Positions 1 to 6,896 of a stretch of 7,183 nt of DNA are shown in pieces. This DNA comes from Thermodesulfovibrionales bacterium (GTDB lineage Bacteria > Nitrospirota > Thermodesulfovibrionia > Thermodesulfovibrionales > UBA1546): contig JASEHP010000080.1 of the NCBI GenBank assembly GCA_030018605.1, positions 1 to 7,183 on the forward strand, written 5' to 3'. The translations under genes and the position numbers were made by a program. The notes beneath the pieces are model-generated. The model worked only from the letters and a program-made list of their open reading frames with translations. It did no database searches and was not told the origin of the DNA. Within the stretch, counting starts at the first letter, position 1, and every line of letters begins with the position of its first letter.

Positions 1-1
1 G

Positions 2-1270
2 GGAAAACTTTGGGAGCCTGAGAGCAGGTTCCAGAAATGGCTTGATGTGGAGATTGCAGTATGCGAGGCATGGGCAGAGCTTGCAGAGATTCCTGTTGAT
101 GCAGTAGTAAAAATAAAGAAAAAGGCAAAGTTCGATGTAAAAAGAATTGACGAAATAGAAGGTGTTGTTAAACACGATGTTATTGCATTCCTCACAGCAG
201 TCGCAGAAAATGTAGGCCATGAGTCAAGGTTCATCCACAAAGGGCTTACATCATCCGATGTTGTTGATACCGCGCTTTCCATTTTGATGAAAGAGGCGGC
301 GGATATTATCATTAAAGACATAAAAGAACTGATGGCTGTTCTTAAGAAGCAGGCATATAAATACAAAAACACTCCCGCCATAGGAAGGAGCCACGGAGTC
401 CATGCAGAGCCAATGACTTTCGGGCTTAAATTTGCCCTCTGGTATGAAGAGATGAAGCGGAATCTTGTGCGTATGAAGAGGGCAAAGGATATAATAAGCG
501 CCGGAAAATTTTCAGGCGCGGTGGGCACATTCTCTAACATTCCTCCAAGGATTGAAGAGAAGGTATGCAAAAAACTCGGACTGAAGCCCGAACCTGTCGC
601 AACTCAGGTTATCCAGAGGGACAGGCATGCAGAGTACCTCGCAATACTTTCGCTTATCGCAGGGGCAATAGAAAAAATCTCTGTTGAGATAAGGCATCTC
701 CAAAGGACAGAAGTTCTTGAGGCAGAGGAGCCTTTCACAAAGGGGCAGAAGGGTTCATCGGCAATGCCTCATAAGAGAAATCCTGTCGGATGTGAGAATC
801 TCTCAGGCCTTGCGAGGCTTGTCCGTTCAAATGCAATGGCAGGGCTGGAAAACATTGCTTTATGGCATGAGCGCGATATCTCACATTCTTCTGTTGAGCG
901 GGTGATTATCCCTGACAGCACAATACTTGTTGATTATATGCTTAACAGATTAAAGGGAATCCTTGACGGCCTCCATGTGTATCCTGACCGGATGCTTAAA
1001 AATATGAACCGCAGTTACGGTCTTTATAATTCCCAGCGTGTCCTGCTTGCGCTCACGTCAAAGGGCATGAGCAGAGAGGGCGCCTATGCGCTTGTCCAGA
1101 GGAATGCGATGCAGAGCTGGAAGAAGGGGGTCGAGTTCAAGCAGTTATTATTGAAGGATAAAGACGTCAAAAAATACCTCTCAGCAAAAGAGATAAAAAA
1201 AATTTTTGACCTTAAATATTACCTCAAGAATGTGGATTATATATTTAAGAGAGTGTTTGGGCGCATGTGA
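2..1270 (+). CDS. purB: Adenylosuccinate lyase, 5' end cut off by window edge
   Basis: Fumarase/aspartase-superfamily lyase that releases fumarate from SAICAR (giving AICAR) and from adenylosuccinate (giving AMP); a cytosolic homotetramer in the family. The frame is open from base 2, where it reads GKLWEPESRFQKWLDVEIA, a typical PurB N-terminus, so the GTG at 47 is an internal valine and not the start. The visible part is 422 residues and about ten are missing. Adding ten puts the histidines in VKHDV, FIHKGL and GRSHGVH at 68, 89 and 141, which matches the Bacillus subtilis active-site numbering as I remember it. TSSDVVDTA lies at nt 245-271. The superfamily signature loop GSSAMPHKRNP with its catalytic serine is at nt 752-784. 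The C-terminus (YLKNVDYIFKRVFG) is normal and the TGA stop is at 1268-1270. purL follows on the same strand after 99 nt. No key residue is missing and identification is firm. Confidence 0.97.
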   Translation, partial: GKLWEPESRFQKWLDVEIAVCEAWAELAEIPVDAVVKIKKKAKFDVKRIDEIEGVVKHDVIAFLTAVAENVGHESRFIHKGLTSSDVVDTALSILMKEAADIIIKDIKELMAVLKKQAYKYKNTPAIGRSHGVHAEPMTFGLKFALWYEEMKRNLVRMKRAKDIISAGKFSGAVGTFSNIPPRIEEKVCKKLGLKPEPVATQVIQRDRHAEYLAILSLIAGAIEKISVEIRHLQRTEVLEAEEPFTKGQKGSSAMPHKRNPVGCENLSGLARLVRSNAMAGLENIALWHERDISHSSVERVIIPDSTILVDYMLNRLKGILDGLHVYPDRMLKNMNRSYGLYNSQRVLLALTSKGMSREGAYALVQRNAMQSWKKGVEFKQLLLKDKDVKKYLSAKEIKKIFDLKYYLKNVDYIFKRVFGRM

Positions 1271-1277
1271 AGGTCTA

Positions 1278-1294
1278 ATGCCTATCATAGGCAT
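1278..1294. repeat. Perfect hairpin in the purB-purL gap
   Basis: ATGCCTA (1278-1284) and TAGGCAT (1288-1294) are exact reverse complements around a 3-nt loop, starting 7 nt after the purB stop. No T-run follows, so it is not a standard intrinsic terminator. It could be a weak 3' end stabiliser for purB mRNA or an operator. The remaining gap up to the promoter shows only the palindrome CCTTTAAAGG (1312-1321) and nothing else I can assign. Confidence 0.4.
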
Positions 1295-1350
1295 CAAAAA
1301 TGTCAAACCTTCCTTTAAAGGCGGTATTACAGCTAAAAGCATCTTCCCTC

Positions 1351-1361
1351 TATGTTATAAT
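1351..1361 (+). promoter_or_regulatory. Perfect extended -10 promoter for purL
   Basis: TATGTTATAAT matches the bacterial extended -10 consensus TRTGN-TATAAT at every position. The hexamer is 1356-1361. No recognisable -35 lies 16-18 nt upstream, which is tolerated when the TG extension is present. Eight bases separate the hexamer from the purL ATG at 1370, so transcription would be expected to start at about 1368-1370, on or just before the start codon. No Shine-Dalgarno precedes the ATG. The simplest reading is that purL has its own promoter and a leaderless mRNA, though readthrough from purB is also possible. Confidence 0.55.
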
Positions 1362-1369
1362 TCAATGCT

Positions 1370-4300
1370 ATGGGGTTGCTGCATTTCTACCGGAAACCGG
1401 CGCTTTCTGAGACAAAGAAGAAAAATCTTCTTCAGATTCTCAGGCAGTGCGTTGCGTCTGATATCAATGATATAGAGACAGAGCACTGCTTCAATATAGA
1501 GGCCACTGCTCCGCTGACAAGTGAAGAACTGAATATCCTCAGATGGCTTCTGGCAGAGACCTTCGAGCCGGAGAATTTTTCAGGAGAAAGTTTTTTAACT
1601 CTTAACGCATCACGCATCACGCATCACGAGATTTTTGAGGTCGGCCCCCGCATGAACTTCACAACAGCATGGTCAACAAATGCAGTGTCTGTTTGCCATG
1701 CATGCGGATTAAAGAAGATTACAAGGATAGAGAGGTCGAGGAGATATAAATTAATAATGCGTCAAGCGTCAAGCGTCAAGCGTTTAAAAGATATATACTC
1801 ATCACTCATCACTCGTCACTCGTCACTATTTTATGACCGTATGACTGAGTGCCCTTATCCCAAAACTTTGGAAACATTCGAGACAGGAATTAAGCCTGTG
1901 CCTGCTTACTTAGTGCCCCTGATTGAGGAAGGGTATTCAGCATTGAAAAAAATTAACACAGAGATGGGACTTGGACTTGACGACTGGGACGTAGAATATT
2001 ACTGCAACCTCTTCGTGAAAGACCTGAAACGCAACCCGACAAATGTGGAATGCTTTGACTTAAGCCAGTCAAACAGCGAACATTCACGCCACTGGTTTTT
2101 CAGGGGGAAATTAATCGTAGACGGAAAAGAGATTCCTGAAAACCTGATGCAGATTATAAAACAGCCATTAAAGGCAAATCCGAATAACAGCGTGATTGCA
2201 TTCGAGGACAATTCAAGCGGCATTAAGGGATATGAGGTTAAGACAATTATCCCTCAAAATATCGGACAGTATTCAAGATTCAAAGAGGAAAAATTAAAAT
2301 ACCATGTCATCTTTACGGCAGAGACACATAACTTTCCGAGCGGTGTTGCGCCATTCCCAGGCGCTGAGACAGGAACAGGCGGAAGGATAAGGGATGTCCA
2401 GGCAACAGGGCGAGGCGCTCATGTCATAGCAGGCACGGCAGCATACTGCGTGGGGAATCTTCTTATCCCCGGATACAAACTCCCGTGGGAAGATGGATCA
2501 TTTGAATATCCTAATAACCTTGCGTCTCCCTTGCAGATAGAGGTTGAGGCAAGCAACGGCGCATCGGATTATGGCAACAAATTCGGCGAGCCTGTTATTC
2601 AGGGCTTCACTCGCTCATTCGGGATGAGGCTTCCTGACGGCGAAAGAAGGGAATGGATTAAACCCATTATGTTCACCGCCGGAATCGGCCAGATGGATGC
2701 AAGGCATATAGAAAAGGGGCAGCCTGAAAAAGGGATGCTCGTCACAAAGATAGGCGGACCTGCATACAGGATTGGAATGGGAGGAGGCGCTGCATCAAGC
2801 ATGATTCAGGGAGAAAACATTGCAGAGCTTGACTTCAATGCCGTCCAGCGCGGTGATGCAGAGATGGAGCAGAAACTTAACAGGGTGATAAGGTCATGCG
2901 TTGAGCTTGGCAGTGATAATCCCATAATAAGCATCCACGATCAGGGAGCAGGCGGAAACTGCAATGTCGTGAAAGAGATAATCTATCCTGTGGGCGCAAA
3001 GATAGAGATAAGAAAGATTCAGGTTGGAGACAACACCCTCTCAGCGCTTGAGATATGGGGAGCGGAGTATCAGGAACAGAATGCGCTTCTAATAAAACCG
3101 GATAAGGCAGATATATTTGAAAATCTCTGCAAAAGGGAAAAGGTTCCATTCTCATTCATAGGACAGATTACCGGCGGCGGATACATTGTGCTTCATGATG
3201 AAACTGACGGAAGCACGCCTGTTAATCTCGATTTAGAAAAAATCCTCGGCGACATGCCGCAGAAGACATTCAAGCTTGAAAGGGTTCAGCCGAAACTTGA
3301 ACCTCTTAAACTTCCCGAGGACATTACTGTAAGGGATGCTCTGGACAGGGTTTTGAGGCTTGTCTCTGTCGGCTCAAAGAGGTTTCTCACAAACAAGGTT
3401 GACAGAAGCGTTACAGGTCTCATTGCAAGACAGCAGTGCGCAGGGCCCTTGCATCTTACCGTATCTGATGTTGCTGTTATTGCCCAAAGTCATTTCGCCA
3501 ATAATCAAAATAAATATACCGGCGCAGCGATTTCCATAGGCGAGCAGCCTATAAAGACGTTTATCAATCCAGCTGCTACTGCTCGGCTTTCTGTCGGCGA
3601 GGCATTAACCAATATTGTCTGGGCAAAGATAAGCAGGCTTGAAGATATAAAATGTTCCGGCAACTGGATGTGGGCTGCAAAACTTCATGGAGAAGGCGCA
3701 AGGCTCTATGATGCGGCAGTTGCAGTGCAGGACATAATGCTTGAACTCGGCATTGCAATTGACGGCGGAAAAGACAGCCTTTCAATGGCAGCAAAGGTAA
3801 TATCATCCGCACACAGGCGGATTCGCCGAGGAGAAAAAGATAGGAGCGAGACCGTAAAATCTCCGGGCACTCTTGTAATCTCAGCCTACGCCACATGCCC
3901 TGATATCACAAAAGTTGTTACGCCGGATATTAAACAGCCCGGCAAAAGTAAACTGCTCTTTATAGATTTAAGTAACGGCAAAAACAGGCTCGGCGGAACT
4001 TCACTTGCGCAGGTATATAACCAGATTGGAGATGAATCGCCTGATGTTGATGAGCCGAAATTATTGAAGAGAACATTCAACTCAGTTCAGGAACTCATAT
4101 CAAAAGACCTGATCCTTTCAGGGCATGACAGAAGCGACGGAGGATTAATCACGACAATTCTTGAGATGGCATTTTCAGGGAATTGCGGGATTGAGGTGAA
4201 CGTAGAGGGTCAAAGGGTCAAAGGGTCAAAGGGTCAAGAGCCAAATGCGCGTTCAGAGACAAACTCCGAACTCCGAACTCCGAACTCCGAACTTGCTATG

Positions 4301-5497
4301 CTTTTCTCCGAAGAACTCGGGCTTGTGGTGGAATATCTGCCTGAAAAAGAAGAGGAGATAATATCACTTCTGAAAAACGCTGATGTCCCGTATCAGGTTA
4401 TTGGTAAAACAACTGCCGAAAAAAGAATTAAAATAAATCTCATCACGCATCCCGAAGCGGGTCTCCGCGCAGGGTCGCTCCGACACGCATCACGCATTAC
4501 TGTCTTAGATGAGGACATGAGAATTCTGAGAGGGATATGGGAGGAGACGAGTTTTCAATTGGAAAGGCTTCAGATGAATCCTGACTGCGCAGATGAGGAG
4601 AAAAAGGTTATCTTTGACAGAAAGGGATACAATTTCAATCTCTCATTCACTCCTGAACAGACTTCTCCTGAGATTATGAAAAAGGCAGGCAAGCCCTCTG
4701 TTGCAATAGTGCGCGAGGAAGGAAGCAACAGCGACAGAGAGATGACATCAGCGTTCTATCAGGCTGGATTTGATGTCTGGGATGCGACAATGATGGATTT
4801 CCTTGAGGGGAAGGTAAATCTTGATAATTTCAGCGGCATGGCATTTGTAGGCGGATTCAGCTACGCAGATGTCCTTGATTCAGCAAAGGGATGGGCTGGT
4901 GTCATAAAGTTCAATAAAAAGATTTACGAGCAGTTTCAGAAGTTCTACAACAGGCCTGATACCTTCAGCCTTGGTGTTTGCAATGGCTGTCAGTTAACGG
5001 CTCTTCTCGGATGGATCCCGTGGCAGGGAATTGAAGACAAATACCAGCCGAGGTTTATCCATAATGTCTCAGGAAGATTTGAGTCGAGATTTTCTACAGT
5101 GAAAATATTCCCGAGCCCTTCAATTATGCTTAAGGGAATGGAAGGCTCTACTCTCGGAATCTGGGTTGCACATGGAGAGGGAAGGGCTTATTTCCCGAAA
5201 GAAGACATTCTCAATAAAGTAGAAAAAGACTCCCTTGCGCCTGTGCGCTATGTTGATGATAACGGAAATGTTACAAACACATATCCGTTCAATCCAAACG
5301 GCTCTGTAAACGGAATCGCTGCTTTATGCACTCCTGACGGAAGACACCTTGCAATTATGCCTCATCCTGAAAGGACACTCCTCAAATGGAACTGGGCGTG
5401 GATGCCTGAAGAATGGGGAAAAGACCTCACGGCATCGCCGTGGCTCAGGTTATTTCAGAATGCAAGGCAATGGTGCGAGGGAAAACAATCTACTTAA
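1370..5497 (+). CDS. purL: Phosphoribosylformylglycinamidine synthase, large single-chain form (FGAR amidotransferase)
   Basis: Converts FGAR, glutamine and ATP to FGAM (step 4 of purine synthesis); cytosolic. At 1375 residues it is the single-chain PurS-PurL-PurQ fusion type (about 1300 aa in E. coli, 1338 in human PFAS). The ATG at 1370 is chosen because an in-frame TAA lies at 1358-1360 and the protein then opens GLLHFYRKP, like animal PFAS. Seen in order: PurS-like N-terminus; NSEHSRHWFF at 235-244; first synthetase lobe with ETHNFPSG from 318 and GTGGRIRD; second lobe with DGGKDSLSMAAK from 798; C-terminal class I glutaminase with nucleophile Cys1204 (LGVCNGCQL) and His1332/Glu1334 in MPHPER. 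All catalytic residues are present. Non-conserved inserts made of tandem heptamers, octamers or GC-rich repeats occur near residues 79-86, 131-153, 811-826, 945-977 and 1026-1043. None breaks the frame. The 3' end overlaps the end of purF by 8 nt. Confidence 0.97.
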   Translation: MGLLHFYRKPALSETKKKNLLQILRQCVASDINDIETEHCFNIEATAPLTSEELNILRWLLAETFEPENFSGESFLTLNASRITHHEIFEVGPRMNFTTAWSTNAVSVCHACGLKKITRIERSRRYKLIMRQASSVKRLKDIYSSLITRHSSLFYDRMTECPYPKTLETFETGIKPVPAYLVPLIEEGYSALKKINTEMGLGLDDWDVEYYCNLFVKDLKRNPTNVECFDLSQSNSEHSRHWFFRGKLIVDGKEIPENLMQIIKQPLKANPNNSVIAFEDNSSGIKGYEVKTIIPQNIGQYSRFKEEKLKYHVIFTAETHNFPSGVAPFPGAETGTGGRIRDVQATGRGAHVIAGTAAYCVGNLLIPGYKLPWEDGSFEYPNNLASPLQIEVEASNGASDYGNKFGEPVIQGFTRSFGMRLPDGERREWIKPIMFTAGIGQMDARHIEKGQPEKGMLVTKIGGPAYRIGMGGGAASSMIQGENIAELDFNAVQRGDAEMEQKLNRVIRSCVELGSDNPIISIHDQGAGGNCNVVKEIIYPVGAKIEIRKIQVGDNTLSALEIWGAEYQEQNALLIKPDKADIFENLCKREKVPFSFIGQITGGGYIVLHDETDGSTPVNLDLEKILGDMPQKTFKLERVQPKLEPLKLPEDITVRDALDRVLRLVSVGSKRFLTNKVDRSVTGLIARQQCAGPLHLTVSDVAVIAQSHFANNQNKYTGAAISIGEQPIKTFINPAATARLSVGEALTNIVWAKISRLEDIKCSGNWMWAAKLHGEGARLYDAAVAVQDIMLELGIAIDGGKDSLSMAAKVISSAHRRIRRGEKDRSETVKSPGTLVISAYATCPDITKVVTPDIKQPGKSKLLFIDLSNGKNRLGGTSLAQVYNQIGDESPDVDEPKLLKRTFNSVQELISKDLILSGHDRSDGGLITTILEMAFSGNCGIEVNVEGQRVKGSKGQEPNARSETNSELRTPNSELAMLFSEELGLVVEYLPEKEEEIISLLKNADVPYQVIGKTTAEKRIKINLITHPEAGLRAGSLRHASRITVLDEDMRILRGIWEETSFQLERLQMNPDCADEEKKVIFDRKGYNFNLSFTPEQTSPEIMKKAGKPSVAIVREEGSNSDREMTSAFYQAGFDVWDATMMDFLEGKVNLDNFSGMAFVGGFSYADVLDSAKGWAGVIKFNKKIYEQFQKFYNRPDTFSLGVCNGCQLTALLGWIPWQGIEDKYQPRFIHNVSGRFESRFSTVKIFPSPSIMLKGMEGSTLGIWVAHGEGRAYFPKEDILNKVEKDSLAPVRYVDDNGNVTNTYPFNPNGSVNGIAALCTPDGRHLAIMPHPERTLLKWNWAWMPEEWGKDLTASPWLRLFQNARQWCEGKQST
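1605..1628 (+). repeat. Heptamer array 1 in purL: (ACGCATC)x3
   Basis: Three exact copies of ACGCATC (1605-1625) plus ACG. Because 7 is not a multiple of 3, each unit is read in a different frame, giving the peptide NASRITHHE at about residues 79-87. This sits just before the conserved EVGPRMNF block. Compared with human PFAS recalled from memory, the loop is about 4 residues longer. Confidence 0.85.
1759..1783 (+). repeat. Heptamer array 2 in purL: (GCGTCAA)x3
   Basis: Three exact copies of GCGTCAA (1759-1779) followed by a partial GCGT. It encodes RQASSVKR at about residues 131-138, directly after the conserved RRYKL. Rotated, the unit is AAGCGTC, matching the pattern ANNCRTC shared with arrays 1 and 3. 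Confidence 0.85.
1797..1827 (+). repeat. Heptamer array 3 in purL: (ACTCATC)x2(ACTCGTC)x2
   Basis: Two ACTCATC units are followed by two ACTCGTC units (1797-1824) plus ACT. The two variants differ by one A/G change and are grouped rather than mixed, as expected if units duplicate next to each other. The array encodes the serine-rich stretch YSSLITRHSSL, directly before the conserved DRMTE. Only 13 nt separate it from array 2, so the two form one insert. Confidence 0.85.
3800..3847 (+). repeat. Non-conserved insert in second synthetase lobe of PurL, with small hairpins
   Basis: Encodes ISSAHRRIRRGEKDRS (residues 811-826) between AAKV and ETVKSPG, where human PFAS as I recall it has only two residues. 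The DNA has two overlapping palindromes: ATCCGC (3805-3810) with GCGGAT (3817-3822), and GGCG (3816-3819) with CGCC (3824-3827). It ends with GGAGCGAGACC. It has no internal tandem repeat. It may be a dispersed palindromic element that entered the gene in frame; only the hairpins and the lack of conservation support this. Confidence 0.45.
4206..4237 (+). repeat. Octamer array in purL: (AGGGTCAA)x4
   Basis: Four exact back-to-back copies of AGGGTCAA, encoding GQRVKGSKGQ (about residues 947-956). This is the only period-8 array in the window. On the other strand the unit reads TTGACCCT. The array starts an insert of about 22 residues relative to human PFAS between SGNCGIEVNV and LFSEELGLV. Confidence 0.9.
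4262..4293 (+). repeat. Heptamer array 4 in purL: (AACTCCG)x4
   Basis: Four exact copies of AACTCCG (4262-4289) followed by AACT, encoding NSELRTPNSEL. Because four units of 7 shift frame each time, NSEL appears twice, 21 nt apart. Only 24 nt separate it from the octamer array. The unit does not carry the TGAY core of the other arrays when read on the - strand. Confidence 0.9.
4445..4497 (+). repeat. Composite insert in purL: GC-rich 33-nt segment between ACGCATC copies
   Basis: One ACGCATC (4445-4451), then a GC-rich segment (4452-4484), then ACGCATC (4485-4491) and ACGCAT (4492-4497). The heptamer is the same unit as array 1, nearly 3 kb upstream. The 33-nt core is a whole number of codons and contains CCCG-AAG-CGGG (4451-4461). 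The region encodes THPEAGLRAGSLRHASR, about 16 residues more than human PFAS (recalled) at this point. It looks as if the core entered an existing heptamer array, or carried the heptamers with it. Confidence 0.6.
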
Positions 5498-6893
5498 GAA
5501 AAAGCTCCATCTGAGCGAGGCGCTCGCCCGGGAAACTAATCGGATAGTTGTCATCAAAGCATGCAGTGCAGAAGTTATGTGATTCCGGGACTATGTTCTT
5601 CAGTCCTTCAAGGCTCAGATAGGCAACCGTGTCAGCAGTTATGAATTTTCTTATCTCTTCAACGCTATGTGAAGATGCAATAAGCTCCTGCCTTGTAGGT
5701 GTGTCAATGCCGTAAAAACACGGCCCTATTGTCGGCGGAGAGCTTATCCTCATGTGAACCTCTTTTGCGCCTCCGCCCTCTCTAAGCATCTTCACAATCT
5801 TTTTGCTTGTTGTGCCTCTGACGATAGAGTCATCTATTACCAGCACCCTTTTGCCTTCAAGAAGCTGCCTTACAGGATTAAGTTTTATCTTTACGCCGAA
5901 ATGCCTTATGTTCTGTTTCGGCTCTATGAATGTCCTGCCGATGTAATGGTTTCTTATAAGGCCGAAATCGAATGGAAGTTTGCTTTCTTCTGCGAATCCT
6001 ATTGCGGCAGGCACGCCTGAATCAGGCACAGCAATCACGAGGTCAGCCTCAACGCCTGATTCCTTTGCAAGCTGTGCTCCGAATTTCTTTCTCATCTCAT
6101 TGACATTTTTCTCGCCGAAGATATAGCTGTCAGGACGCGAAAAGTATATGAACTCAAATATGCATGATGCCTGTCTCGGAGCAATCAATGGCTTCATTGA
6201 CTTTAAACCGTTCTCATTGATAATGAGGAGTTCTCCGGGCTCGACATCGCGGATATATGTTGCGCCAATAAGGTCAAGGGCGCATGTCTCTGATGCTATG
6301 ACGTATGCCCCGTCAACCTGCCCGAGGCTCAGGGGCCTTACACCATACGGGTCTCTCACAGCAATGAGTTCTTTTTCCCTCAGTATCAGAAGGCTGAATG
6401 CGCCGCTGACCTGTCTTAACGCCTCAATTACCCTTTCGTAAAAGTCTCCGGTCTTTGAATGCGCTATGAGATGCACTATAACTTCGCTGTCGGATGTTGA
6501 CTGGAATATTGCGCCTTCTTTTTCAAGCTCTTCTCTTATCTCTCCGGCATTCACAAGATTGCCATTGTGGGCTATGGCCAATGGCCCCAACGCAAAATTT
6601 GCCAGTATCGGCTGGACGTTTTTAAGAACACTGCTTCCTGCTGTTGAATAACGGTTATGGCCTATTGCGATATGGCCTGGAAGTTTTTTCAGGCGTTTTT
6701 CGCTGAAGATGTCGGCAACAAGCCCCATTGATTTATCAAGGTGAAGATGCCTGCCGTCAGATGAGCATATGCCTGCGCCTTCCTGCCCCCTGTGCTGTAG
6801 CGCGTATAAGCCGAGATATGCAAGGTTTGATGCCTCGGAATGTCCATAAACACCGAAGACTCCGCATTCCTCGTGTATCTCATGAAACTTCAT
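5490..6893 (-). CDS. purF: Amidophosphoribosyltransferase (glutamine PRPP amidotransferase)
   Basis: Catalyses the committed step of purine synthesis: PRPP plus glutamine to 5-phosphoribosylamine; cytosolic. 467 residues, normal length. N-terminal Ntn glutaminase: Cys10 in EECGVFG is the nucleophile and follows a 9-residue propeptide (MKFHEIHEE) that is removed in this family. RYSTAG (81-86) and AHNGNL (108-113) are the usual glutaminase blocks. The C-terminal phosphoribosyltransferase domain has the PRPP loop VLVIDDSIVRGTTS at 350-363. Cys244, Cys392, Cys442 and Cys445 correspond to the four ligands of the [4Fe-4S] cluster of the Bacillus-type enzyme, so this is an oxygen-sensitive Fe-S form. 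The ATG at 6893 is the first possible in frame: TGA lies two codons upstream. No clear Shine-Dalgarno is seen. The TAG stop (5490-5492) lies inside the last purL codons, a convergent 8-nt overlap. Confidence 0.97.
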   Translation of the reverse strand: MKFHEIHEECGVFGVYGHSEASNLAYLGLYALQHRGQEGAGICSSDGRHLHLDKSMGLVADIFSEKRLKKLPGHIAIGHNRYSTAGSSVLKNVQPILANFALGPLAIAHNGNLVNAGEIREELEKEGAIFQSTSDSEVIVHLIAHSKTGDFYERVIEALRQVSGAFSLLILREKELIAVRDPYGVRPLSLGQVDGAYVIASETCALDLIGATYIRDVEPGELLIINENGLKSMKPLIAPRQASCIFEFIYFSRPDSYIFGEKNVNEMRKKFGAQLAKESGVEADLVIAVPDSGVPAAIGFAEESKLPFDFGLIRNHYIGRTFIEPKQNIRHFGVKIKLNPVRQLLEGKRVLVIDDSIVRGTTSKKIVKMLREGGGAKEVHMRISSPPTIGPCFYGIDTPTRQELIASSHSVEEIRKFITADTVAYLSLEGLKNIVPESHNFCTACFDDNYPISFPGERLAQMELFLK

Positions 6894-6896
6894 TCT

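Noticed and set aside
47..49. GTG as the start of purB
   Set aside because: The frame is open back to base 2 and the upstream codons spell a normal PurB N-terminus; the gene simply runs off the left edge.
1278..1475. Small + strand frame beginning MPIIGIKN between purB and purL, with AAGG just upstream
   Set aside because: It overlaps purL by over 100 nt, its second half is only an out-of-frame reading of purL, and I recognise no family. A short leader peptide cannot be excluded but nothing supports it.
1605..1827. CRISPR array or CRISPR-like repeat
   Set aside because: Units are 7 bp in direct tandem without spacers, inside a coding gene, and no cas genes are present.
5493..5525. Possible intrinsic terminator for purF (stem GCTC/GAGC followed by TTTTTCTT on the - strand, and GAGCG-AGG-CGCTC)
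   Set aside because: The stem next to the T-run is only 4 bp and the stronger hairpin is too far from it; both lie in conserved purF coding sequence.
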